From DHVE2 group archaeon (GTDB lineage Archaea; Thermoplasmatota; Thermoplasmata; Thermoplasmatales; Aciduliprofundaceae): a stretch of DNA of 20,011 bases. The notes below the pieces were generated by a model. It was not told the origin of the DNA and did no database searches. It saw only the letters and a program-made list of their open reading frames with translations. Location: contig JALWEL010000241.1 in assembly GCA_027014065.1 (NCBI GenBank), positions 1 to 20,011 on the forward strand. The letters are read 5' to 3'. Of this stretch, positions 6,596 through 13,093 are shown one piece after another; within the stretch, counting starts at the first letter, position 1, and every line of letters begins with the position of its first letter. The position numbers and the translations under genes are program-made.

Positions 6596-8147
6596 TTTTC
6601 TTCGCCATGTACGGCCCTAACCTTTCGTATCCTAATTTTCGATAATAGTTTCTTACACCAATGCCGCTTATAACTACCACCCTCTCCGCGCCCCACTCCT
6701 TAGCTATGTTCTCCGCTTCTTTCATTAGCTCTTTTCCGAATCCTCTGTGCTGCCACGCCTTATCTTCACGAATTCCCACGGGCACCTCCTTGCCGAAGAC
6801 TTTCAATTCTCTCACTATCGCCGCGTTTCTCATTTCCGGGCGATGCGCATGCTCGCTTGGTTTTCTCAATCTCAAAAATGCGGCAATCGCATCTTCATTT
6901 TCATCTTCGAATGAGAGGAATACCTCTTTTCCCCGCGAGGCGTCGTAATCTCTTCTCACGAGCTTAAAATTCTCACCGCCTTTTCTTCCAACTTCCCTGC
7001 ACCGAATGTCCGGGCACCTTATTCCCCTTCTCTCCATTTCTCTCAGAACTATGGCCCTTAGATCTCCTTTCTTCACTCCCGCTTCGATGAACTTCGCAGG
7101 AATGTCTCTCTGTATTCTCTGTATCCTCACCCACGGGGGAACTATGCTTATCACTCGAATTAGCAATTCTACCATCTCTTCTATAGAGTACGGCTCATAT
7201 TCCCCGCGCTTCCACATCTCGTAGAGTTCGGTGCCTTTGACCACGAGGGTCGGATAAATCTTCAGCATATCTGGCCTAAAATCCGGATTTTCGAAAATTT
7301 CCTTGAACGCTAAGAAATCCTTCTCAATGGAACTTCCCGGCAGTCCGGGCATCATGTGATAATTTATCTTGAACCCCGCATCCTTCGCTAAGCGCGTGGA
7401 AATTATGCTCTCCTTTATTGTATGCCCTCTTTTCACAAATTCTAAAATTTCATCGTACACGGTTTGAATTCCCAATTCTACTCGGGTAGCCCCTAATTTC
7501 AAAGCGAAATCTATTTCCTTCTCCATGAACCAGTCCGGGCGAGTTTCAACCGTGAGCCCGATGCAGCGATTCTTCGCGTCTTCGTTTATCAACTGCGCTT
7601 CCCACAGGGTTTTAGATTCCACACCATTCATGGCATCGAACGCCCGTTTAACGAACCATTCTTGGTATTTTTGCGGTCTTGCGGTGAAGGTGCCGCCCAT
7701 TATTATGAGATCGATTTTATCGGTGCTATGTCCAATCACGGTGAGCTGCTCTATCCTCGCTTTCGTCTGTTCGTAGGGATCAAAATTGTACTGCGCCGCC
7801 CTGAGTGCCGCTGGCTCGTGGCCCGTGTAACTTTGAGCTGTGCCCTTTTCGGGTCCTCCTGGGCAGTAAATGCATTTGCCGTGGGGACAGGGAAATGGGG
7901 AGGTCATAATGGCCACGATGGCCACGCCGCTAAGCGTCCGAGATGGTTTCTTTACTAAAATATGTTGATATTTTTTCACTATATCCTCAGGAAGATTCCT
8001 GAGAATCTCAGAGTTCCGAGGCATCTTCATTTTGTATTTCTTTGCCAGGCGGTTTTTCCACTTCTCTAAGTCTTCCTTGCTTCTTATCTTTCCGTTTCGA
8101 AAAAGCTCTTCTAATTCTGAGAAGTAATCCACAGGGCGAAATTGCAA
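6588..8147 (-). CDS. elp3: Elongator subunit 3 (Elp3), tRNA uridine 5-carboxymethyl-type modification enzyme
   Basis: This 519-residue protein has a radical SAM domain followed by a GNAT acetyltransferase domain, the Elp3 architecture. Archaeal Elp3 works without the other Elongator subunits to make carboxymethyl-uridine at tRNA wobble position 34 from SAM and acetyl-CoA. Visible motifs: the iron-sulfur cluster CPHGKCIYCPGG (Cys87, Cys92, Cys95), SYTGHEPAALRA, IIMGGTFTARP, TVETRPDW, NYHMMPGLPGS, the Cys-containing RCPDIRCREVG before the acetyltransferase domain, and the acetyl-CoA loop QHRGFGKELM followed by GIGVRNYYRKLGYERLGPYM. Length is normal. The start appears to be TTG at 8147, seven bases after the thymidylate kinase stop and with no clear ribosome binding site; GTG six codons in is the alternative. 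It is probably co-transcribed with tmk. Confidence 0.96.
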   Translation of the reverse strand: MQFRPVDYFSELEELFRNGKIRSKEDLEKWKNRLAKKYKMKMPRNSEILRNLPEDIVKKYQHILVKKPSRTLSGVAIVAIMTSPFPCPHGKCIYCPGGPEKGTAQSYTGHEPAALRAAQYNFDPYEQTKARIEQLTVIGHSTDKIDLIIMGGTFTARPQKYQEWFVKRAFDAMNGVESKTLWEAQLINEDAKNRCIGLTVETRPDWFMEKEIDFALKLGATRVELGIQTVYDEILEFVKRGHTIKESIISTRLAKDAGFKINYHMMPGLPGSSIEKDFLAFKEIFENPDFRPDMLKIYPTLVVKGTELYEMWKRGEYEPYSIEEMVELLIRVISIVPPWVRIQRIQRDIPAKFIEAGVKKGDLRAIVLREMERRGIRCPDIRCREVGRKGGENFKLVRRDYDASRGKEVFLSFEDENEDAIAAFLRLRKPSEHAHRPEMRNAAIVRELKVFGKEVPVGIREDKAWQHRGFGKELMKEAENIAKEWGAERVVVISGIGVRNYYRKLGYERLGPYMAKKIS

Positions 8148-8154
8148 CGATGAT

Positions 8155-8757
8155 TTAAGGGTTTTCCCCTTTTATCTTTTTCTCAACTTTTTTCCGTATC
8201 TCTTCGTAAATTTCTTCTAATTCTCTGTTACCGTCTATCACATCAAAATGATATCGCTCAGCGATGAGCATGTATATCTCTTGAACCCTCTTTAAGAACT
8301 CCACCCTTTCAAATTTCTCCTTTTTCTCGCGCCCGTATATTCTCTTTATACCCTTCTCAGGGTCAACGGTTATGAGAAAAACCAAATCTGGATCGAGGCG
8401 CATGGGCTCGTAAACCCTCTCTAACCATTGCAGTGCGTTTTCTATGCCCGTCTCCTTCTCCAATTGCGCACCCTGATACGCAAATGTGGAATAAACATAG
8501 CGGTCACAGAGCACGATTTTTTCTTTTTTCCGCTCTATTTCTTTCACATGCTCCGCTCGGTCTGCGAAGAATAGAAGTGCCTGCGTGTAACCGTTCTTTT
8601 CCTCCTCAATCGCTCTTCGAACGTCCTTGCCAATCCAAGTTTTTGTGGGCTCTTGGGTCAGAAAAACTTCGAAACCCTCATCTTCTAATTCTTTTGCCAA
8701 ACGCCTGGCAATGGTGCTCTTTCCCGTGCCGTCTATTCCTTCAAAGACTATGAACAT
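8155..8757 (-). CDS. tmk: Thymidylate kinase
   Basis: This 200-residue enzyme phosphorylates dTMP to dTDP with ATP, a required step of dTTP synthesis. The P-loop FEGIDGTGKST is at residues 5-15, followed by the dTMP-binding QEPT segment and ALLFFADRAEH. DRYVYSTFAYQG is the conserved DR(Y/W) motif, and a lysine/arginine-rich LID region (GREKKEKFE) sits near residue 144. Length is normal for the family. A TATA-like box 28 nt before the ATG, overlapping the end of the radical SAM gene, suggests its own leaderless transcript. elp3 follows after 7 bp. Confidence 0.96.
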   Translation of the reverse strand: MFIVFEGIDGTGKSTIARRLAKELEDEGFEVFLTQEPTKTWIGKDVRRAIEEEKNGYTQALLFFADRAEHVKEIERKKEKIVLCDRYVYSTFAYQGAQLEKETGIENALQWLERVYEPMRLDPDLVFLITVDPEKGIKRIYGREKKEKFERVEFLKRVQEIYMLIAERYHFDVIDGNRELEEIYEEIRKKVEKKIKGENP

Positions 8758-8780
8758 CGATTGGGATAAAGAGAGGGAGA

Positions 8781-8790
8781 ATAAAAAATT
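8781..8790 (-). promoter_or_regulatory. TATA box for tmk-elp3
   Basis: The minus-strand sequence AATTTTTTAT lies in the 33-bp gap immediately after the radical SAM stop codon and is centred about 28 nt before the tmk ATG, the spacing expected for a leaderless archaeal gene. Confidence 0.4.
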
Positions 8791-10365
8791 TCACACCTCT
8801 ATCTCTTCTATTTTCAAGTCCATGGGTTCTAAAGGTTTATCCACATCTATGCCGTGCTTAATTGCCCATTTTTTAATGCTTTTAACTAGAAGCTTAGAAC
8901 CCATCTTTGCCAGAGGGGAGAAAATCAAAAAGGATGGATTTCCCTTCGTCACTCGCTTCAATCCGTGATCCACTTCCCAAGCTAAATGTCTCCATGCGTG
9001 GTAAATGTGCAGTACCCTCCCCGGAGTTAATTGCTCTTCCACGTTGAATCCCTCTTCGTTCTTCAGCGCGGCCATGGGCACAAAGGCAAGAGGGGTTACG
9101 GTGAAATGCGCTTGCTCTCCCAATTTTTCCCTGAGTTTCTTCTCCATGGTGATTATCAACCTCGCGGTATCCACTTCGTCCTCATCTGTTTCTCCTGGCA
9201 AACCGACTATGCTGGTGTACGCTGGGAACCAGAAGAACTTGTTAAACGCATAAGTTCCGTTGAGAAGAACCCACGGCCATTCATCCGCACTAAATGGTTT
9301 CATCTTGTTGTTTGCAATTTTCTTTATCAACTCCGGAGATGCGGTTTCGAAGCCTACTTGAATGCCAACCCATTTGTTCATACTCGCGTGGTTCAGTTCT
9401 GCAACTCTTTTCAAAATTCTTGGAGCTGCGAGTCCTCCCGCCGCCGTGCCGTGGGTTGGATTCGCAAATTCCACTTTCTTGAGGACCTCTTCAAATACCC
9501 CGATAACCGCGTCTTCATTGGGATAAAAATTCTTTCGGTCTTCCACCATGTAATTGAAAATGTCCTCGCTGTGCAGCCATGCCGTTCTCTGCCCCGCGCG
9601 CACATTAACCTCTATTTCGGCTAAAATTTTTTCAATAGGGTAAAATCTTGCAGTCCTAAGATTAGGGGCGCAGAATGTGCATCCTCGACCGCATCCGCGC
9701 ATCACCTCCACCATGCCTTTGAATGTCGGCGCCACTATATTCGGAATCTGCTCCAATTTAGGCCACGATTTTATGTGGATGAACTTTTCCGCGTTTCCCG
9801 CTTCTATGTCGCGAAATACATCGCCTATTATATGCTCCGTCTCTCCGATCATCACGTGGTCCACTTTCAATTCATTTGTGATATTTTCTCTCATCTCCAG
9901 CTGCCAGGAGCCTGGGCCTCCAACTTCTATCTTGAATTTATACCCCTTTTTCTCCCGGTAATCTCTGAGTCTCCTCATAAGCGAGGTGAATTTCAATTTT
10001 GTGTATGATGTCAGCCTGCCCCCCTCGGTGAACATCATGGTCACTGGACCGAGCCCGTAGGGATCCATGGTATTAACACCCACAATTGATGTTTTTTCAT
10101 CTATGAATTTTTCCACATGCTTTGGATGAGCTACAACAACCTCGTCTCTTTTGAATCCCTGAAGCAAAAGAGCCGCCTCCACCTTCCTCAATCCGTAAGG
10201 CGCGAATGTTAATTTCCCATTATCGTCTGGAACTTGGGTATCCAAAATTTTGTAAATCGGCCGAGGCACACGCTCCACAGGGGCGCACCCCAAGAAGTCC
10301 AGAAGAGGAATATGTCGATAAGTGCTTGTGAGAGTTTCATCGGCGGTGAGGACTATCCTTGCCAT
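8791..10365 (-). CDS. B12-binding-type radical SAM protein of unknown function
   Basis: This 524-residue protein has a radical SAM cluster motif GCGRGCTFCAP with Cys225, Cys229 and Cys232 (CxxxCxxC). The roughly 210 residues before it are arranged like the cobalamin-binding domain of B12-radical SAM proteins (TSIVGVNTMDPYGLGPV, KIEVGGPGSWQ, DHVMIGETE). No clear DxHxxG cobalamin-ligand signature is visible, so B12 binding is uncertain. Later motifs include GIQVGFETASPELI and YTSIVGLPGETDEDEVDTARL, typical of this superfamily. I recognise the superfamily but not the substrate. The start is ATG 10365 because a ribosome binding site (GAGGTGA, 10371-10377 complement) sits five bases upstream. The open frame extends 19 codons further, but that extension crosses the ribosome binding site and promoter. 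It lies upstream of tmk-elp3 on the same strand and is divergent from the RHH gene. Confidence 0.9.
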   Translation of the reverse strand: MARIVLTADETLTSTYRHIPLLDFLGCAPVERVPRPIYKILDTQVPDDNGKLTFAPYGLRKVEAALLLQGFKRDEVVVAHPKHVEKFIDEKTSIVGVNTMDPYGLGPVTMMFTEGGRLTSYTKLKFTSLMRRLRDYREKKGYKFKIEVGGPGSWQLEMRENITNELKVDHVMIGETEHIIGDVFRDIEAGNAEKFIHIKSWPKLEQIPNIVAPTFKGMVEVMRGCGRGCTFCAPNLRTARFYPIEKILAEIEVNVRAGQRTAWLHSEDIFNYMVEDRKNFYPNEDAVIGVFEEVLKKVEFANPTHGTAAGGLAAPRILKRVAELNHASMNKWVGIQVGFETASPELIKKIANNKMKPFSADEWPWVLLNGTYAFNKFFWFPAYTSIVGLPGETDEDEVDTARLIITMEKKLREKLGEQAHFTVTPLAFVPMAALKNEEGFNVEEQLTPGRVLHIYHAWRHLAWEVDHGLKRVTKGNPSFLIFSPLAKMGSKLLVKSIKKWAIKHGIDVDKPLEPMDLKIEEIEV

Positions 10366-10400
10366 GTTTTTCACCTCGCAATGTGTGCATGATTGATGAG

Positions 10401-10408
10401 ATTTAAAT
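10401..10408 (-). promoter_or_regulatory. TATA box of the radical SAM gene
   Basis: ATTTAAAT (self-complementary) is centred about 40 nt before the radical SAM ATG. This leaves a leader of roughly 14 nt that contains the ribosome binding site at 10371-10377. Confidence 0.5.
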
Positions 10409-10435
10409 GTATCTACCCACATCTATCCAATTTCC

Positions 10436-10529
10436 AATGTTAAACGGAGATTAATGTTTTATCAATTGTGTTACCGAAAGAAAAATATATAGTTGTTGCA
10501 TTACTTCAATTGTAAAACAAATGTTAAAC
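10436..10529. repeat. Paired repeats around the RHH promoter (AATGTTAAAC x2, TCAATTGT x2)
   Basis: AATGTTAAAC occurs at 10436-10445 and 10520-10529, and TCAATTGT (palindromic core CAATTG) at 10462-10469 and 10506-10513. Together the four copies bracket the TATA box of the ribbon-helix-helix gene. Repeated short sites on both sides of a regulator's own promoter suggest autoregulation; this is inference. Confidence 0.45.
10481..10490 (+). promoter_or_regulatory. TATA box of the RHH / zinc-ribbon / creatininase unit
   Basis: AAAAATATAT lies about 54 nt upstream of ATG 10540. Transcription would start near 10510, at the second TCAATTGT copy, leaving a leader of about 30 nt with a GTGAGG ribosome binding site at 10531-10536. 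Confidence 0.5.
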
Positions 10530-10539
10530 AGTGAGGCAC

Positions 10540-10872
10540 ATGTTTATTGGGGTGCGAGTTCCTGAGGAACTGAAGTTAAAAGTCGAGGAAATATGCGAGC
10601 GGGAAGATAAGACCATCTCAGATTTGATGAGGGAACTCCTTCAAGAGTATGTGGAACTGAAAGAAGAAGAGTGGAGAAAGGTGAAGGTTTGCGTTAAAAT
10701 TCCTGATAAAGTGTACAAGCAGGCAGAGATGTTCATAGACTACGGCTATTATTCGGATATTCAGGACGTGATTAACACTGCTTTGAGGACATGGCTCAGA
10801 ATAGAGAAAAGAGAATACGATAAAGACTGGGAGAAAAGATTGGTTGATGCGTTAAACCCTAAAGATAGGTGA
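10540..10872 (+). CDS. Tandem ribbon-helix-helix DNA-binding protein
   Basis: This 110-residue protein contains two ribbon-helix-helix-like units in one chain. The first is at residues 2-38 (FIGVRVPEELKLKVEEI, then KTISDLMRELLQEYV) and the second at about 48-88 (KVCVKIPDKVYKQAEMFI, then YSDIQDVINTALRTWL). Each has the expected alternating strand, then a helix, then a (S/T)-(I/D)-x-D-(L/V) second-helix start. RHH repressors normally dimerise to form the DNA-binding ribbon, so a double unit could fold on itself or build a tetramer. The start is ATG 10540, with GTGAGG upstream acting as ribosome binding site, rather than GTG 10531. It heads a unit with the zinc-ribbon and creatininase genes and is divergent from the radical SAM gene. 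It is likely a transcription factor; an antitoxin is an alternative, but no toxin gene is adjacent. Confidence 0.85.
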   Translation: MFIGVRVPEELKLKVEEICEREDKTISDLMRELLQEYVELKEEEWRKVKVCVKIPDKVYKQAEMFIDYGYYSDIQDVINTALRTWLRIEKREYDKDWEKRLVDALNPKDR

Positions 10873-10875
10873 AGG

Positions 10876-10918
10876 GATGGGATGCCCGTTTTCGGGTCGG
10901 GGTTTCTCCCGGCCCATC
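10876..10918 (+). promoter_or_regulatory. Possible structured RNA element (three-way junction) before the zinc-ribbon gene
   Basis: The gap between the RHH stop and the next ribosome binding site is GC-rich and self-complementary. GATGGG (10876-10881) pairs with CCCATC (10913-10918). Inside are a CCCG-TTTT-CGGG hairpin (10885-10896, extendable by a G-T pair) and a CGGG-GTTTCT-CCCG hairpin (10898-10911). The ribosome binding site GGAGGTG begins six bases later at 10924. It could be a regulatory leader, a processing site or a barrier to transcription. The folding was done by eye. Confidence 0.45.
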
Positions 10919-10936
10919 AATTTGGAGGTGAAAAAT

Positions 10937-11098
10937 ATGAAAATGGTATGTACCGTATGCGGAAAAGAAGCGGACTACAACGAAAAGATGAATATATACT
11001 ACTGCAGGGAGCATGGGTTCACCACGTGGCTCATGGAAGAAAAATTGGAGCACGAGCATATACACGAGGTGAGCGTTGGTGAAGCTGTACTGGGATGA
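10937..11098 (+). CDS. Small zinc-ribbon-like protein (53 residues)
   Basis: The protein begins MKMVCTVCGKEADYNEKMN and has a probable metal site made of CTVC near the N-terminus and YYCREHG about 16 residues later (three Cys plus one Cys or His), followed by an acidic, His-rich tail (EHEHIHE). The start is set by a strong GGAGGTG at 10924-10930, seven bases before ATG 10937. An upstream in-frame ATG at 10877 lies within the structured element and is unlikely. The stop overlaps the beginning of the creatininase-family gene by 20 bp, so the two are translated from one message. Function is unknown; the close coupling suggests a role linked to the amidohydrolase or to the RHH regulator. Confidence 0.75.
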   Translation: MKMVCTVCGKEADYNEKMNIYYCREHGFTTWLMEEKLEHEHIHEVSVGEAVLG

Positions 11099-11795
11099 AT
11101 ACTCCTACGATGAAATAGAAGAGAGGATAAGAGAAAATCCATTGGTCATCCTTCCTATCGGAAGCGTGGAGGCGCATGGTCATCATCTTCCTCTCAACAC
11201 TGACATGCTCCAGCCCATGTGGCTCGCCGAGAGAATAGCGGAGAATCTAAATGCTATTATCCTCCCCCCAATTCACTACGGCTGGACTGAATCCTTAGCT
11301 CCATTTCCGGGAACTATTTCCATAGGGTTCGATACCCTTTATCTTTTAGTTCGAGATATCCTTTCGGAAGTTTTGAGGCACGGGATTCGGAAGATAATTG
11401 TTCTCTCAGGGCACGCCAGCGGGAACCACATGGCGGCGCTCCGCTTAGCATGTGAAGAGGTGAATCGAGAATATGAAGACGCAAAAATAATGCTCCTATC
11501 AGATTATTACATCGCCTATCAGTATCGCGGAAAATTGGTTCCTGAGGACGATTCCCACGCTGGTGTGATTGAGACTTCGAGGATGATGGCGATACGCGGT
11601 GATTTGGTGAAATCGAATTACAAATTCAAGAAGAACCCCGCAGGGAAGTACATGATCGTGGTGGATTACTCGAAGGTTGTGCCTTATGCCACTTTCAGTG
11701 AGCCAACAGGTTCGAGCAAAGAATTAGGCGAGAAGTTAAACAAAATGATTCTCGAAGAGCTTACAAAAATAATAAAAGAAAATTTTGAAGTTTAG
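11079..11795 (+). CDS. Creatininase-family metal-dependent amidohydrolase (possible ArfB-type FAPy deformylase)
   Basis: This 238-residue protein has the creatininase-family metal-site pattern: LPIGSVEAHGHHLPLNTDM supplies Glu31, His33 and Asp42, LSGHASGNHMAAL the next His, and DSHAGVIETSRMM the C-terminal His/Glu pair. The family hydrolyses cyclic or linear amides. In archaea one branch (ArfB) removes formate from the formamidopyrimidine intermediate of flavin and F420 synthesis. No creatinine metabolism is expected here, so ArfB is a reasonable candidate, but sequence alone does not decide it. GTG 11079 is preferred as start because GAGGTGAG at 11066-11073 is five bases upstream; TTG 11076 is too close. 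The 3' end overlaps the convergent surface-protein gene by 4 bp. Confidence 0.88.
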   Translation: MKLYWDEYSYDEIEERIRENPLVILPIGSVEAHGHHLPLNTDMLQPMWLAERIAENLNAIILPPIHYGWTESLAPFPGTISIGFDTLYLLVRDILSEVLRHGIRKIIVLSGHASGNHMAALRLACEEVNREYEDAKIMLLSDYYIAYQYRGKLVPEDDSHAGVIETSRMMAIRGDLVKSNYKFKKNPAGKYMIVVDYSKVVPYATFSEPTGSSKELGEKLNKMILEELTKIIKENFEV

Positions 11796-13039
11796 TGCTT
11801 TCTTCTCAAAATCGCCATTCCAACTAAAACCACCGCGATCACTGGTAGCACAAAGTTGAACTCTGGCACGAACTCGTCGGAAGTCCATATGGATGAACTC
11901 AATGAATATGTTTTTGTTGTTGAATTGTACTCCGTCCATGAGAAGAAGTACACTCCGTTGTCGTAATCGTAGGCGATTACAGGATTTCCGCCGTTTGTTC
12001 CGTTGTATATCACCTGAGAAGTTCCTGCGTTGCCGTTGATATCGAATGAGGTTGCAAGGATGCTCTCCGAGGAGTTGGACCATGCCACAACAAATCCATT
12101 ACCATCGTACACAGCGGGCATGGGTGACCTTCCATAGTAGTAAGTGGTCCCTATGAGGAATGGCCCGCTCACAAGATTTCCGTTGCTGGCGGAGTATGTT
12201 ACACCGTTTATATTGTATGGGCTGAGGTAGGTTATGTACGTTACGAAGAATGTGCCATTGCCTCCGCATACGGTGGGGGTGCTGTAGCTGCTCTGGTCTG
12301 CATAAGCGTTTGCAATTAGAATATCGCCAGTAACGGCGGACATGCTATCTCCGTTGAATATTTTTCCGGTGATGTTATAAAACTTTGTTCCGGTTGCGTT
12401 TTGGGTTACATTTACCCAGGTAACCATAAAGTTGTTAGTTGTGGGGTCGTATGCAACCCACGGTGCCTGCTGGTATACCGAATTGAAGTTGGTGATTCTG
12501 AACACACTTCCATTGTATGTGCCGTTCATAAATCTTCCTTCCAACTGGTAGTTTGAGTCACTCCACACGAAGAACGCCTTATCCGCACCTGCTGCCAAAG
12601 CTATTCCTTTGTAGCTTACTCCGGTGGTGTCGTTTATGGTTGTTTCTGGTATCGTTATATTAAGTGTACTGTCAAATCCTACAGCTTCTAAGTATTTGCT
12701 GCTGTTCACCCATGCCACTATGAAGGCATCACCTACATACACAATGACCGGTTTTATTGATGGTTTCCCATTATACGTGTACACATCCTGGGAAATGGTC
12801 TTTGTTGCTATCACAGCTCCTGTTGTGGAATTTATCGCCGTTGCGTTCATGTATTTTCCGTCTGGGCTGTACCATACCTCAACGAAAGTTCCATTTCCAT
12901 AGGCCGCTGCCATATACTTGGATCCAACACCTATATCTGCATTGGTTGCCTGCAGGCTCATCGCCGAGCTCATGGAACTCAAAACGACCAGCGATAAAAC
13001 CAGCACGGCCAATCCCGCTATTATTTTTCCAGTTTTCAT
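11792..13039 (-). CDS. Exported seven-repeat (probable beta-propeller) surface protein with PE-N C-terminal anchor
   Basis: This 415-residue protein begins with a signal peptide (MKTGKIIAGLAVLVLSLVVL, cleavage near SSA). Seven repeats spaced about 50 residues apart share a core of aromatic/hydrophobic-V-x-W: GNGTFVEVWYS, GDAFIVAWVNS, DKAFFVWSDS, NNFMVTWVNV, GNGTFFVTYIT, GNGFVVAWSNS and NGVYFFSWTEY. Seven such units fit a seven-bladed beta-propeller. N-glycosylation sequons are frequent. The C-terminus is VPEFNFVLP, a hydrophobic stretch and RRKH, like two other proteins in the window, which suggests processing or anchoring at the cell surface. ATG 13039 is chosen over ATG 13045 because AGGAGGT (complement of 13047-13053) is well spaced only for the former. 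Ligand and function are unknown. Confidence 0.87.
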   Translation of the reverse strand: MKTGKIIAGLAVLVLSLVVLSSMSSAMSLQATNADIGVGSKYMAAAYGNGTFVEVWYSPDGKYMNATAINSTTGAVIATKTISQDVYTYNGKPSIKPVIVYVGDAFIVAWVNSSKYLEAVGFDSTLNITIPETTINDTTGVSYKGIALAAGADKAFFVWSDSNYQLEGRFMNGTYNGSVFRITNFNSVYQQAPWVAYDPTTNNFMVTWVNVTQNATGTKFYNITGKIFNGDSMSAVTGDILIANAYADQSSYSTPTVCGGNGTFFVTYITYLSPYNINGVTYSASNGNLVSGPFLIGTTYYYGRSPMPAVYDGNGFVVAWSNSSESILATSFDINGNAGTSQVIYNGTNGGNPVIAYDYDNGVYFFSWTEYNSTTKTYSLSSSIWTSDEFVPEFNFVLPVIAVVLVGMAILRRKH

Positions 13040-13093
13040 ATTCATTACCTCCTATCATTCGCATGAAAAAAGAATATAAAAATGTTTTGAGTG

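Noticed and set aside
10540..10872. RHH antitoxin of a toxin-antitoxin pair
   Set aside because: The following genes are a zinc ribbon and an amidohydrolase with no toxin motif, and the protein has two RHH units rather than an RHH plus toxin-binding tail.
10876..10918. tRNA or tRNA fragment
   Set aside because: The 3' hairpin vaguely resembles a T arm, but the loop has six bases without the TTCRANY pattern, and there is no D or anticodon arm.
10877..10936. Upstream ATG extending the zinc-ribbon protein by 20 residues
   Set aside because: The extension lies in the self-complementary element, and the strong GGAGGTG at 10924 points to ATG 10937.
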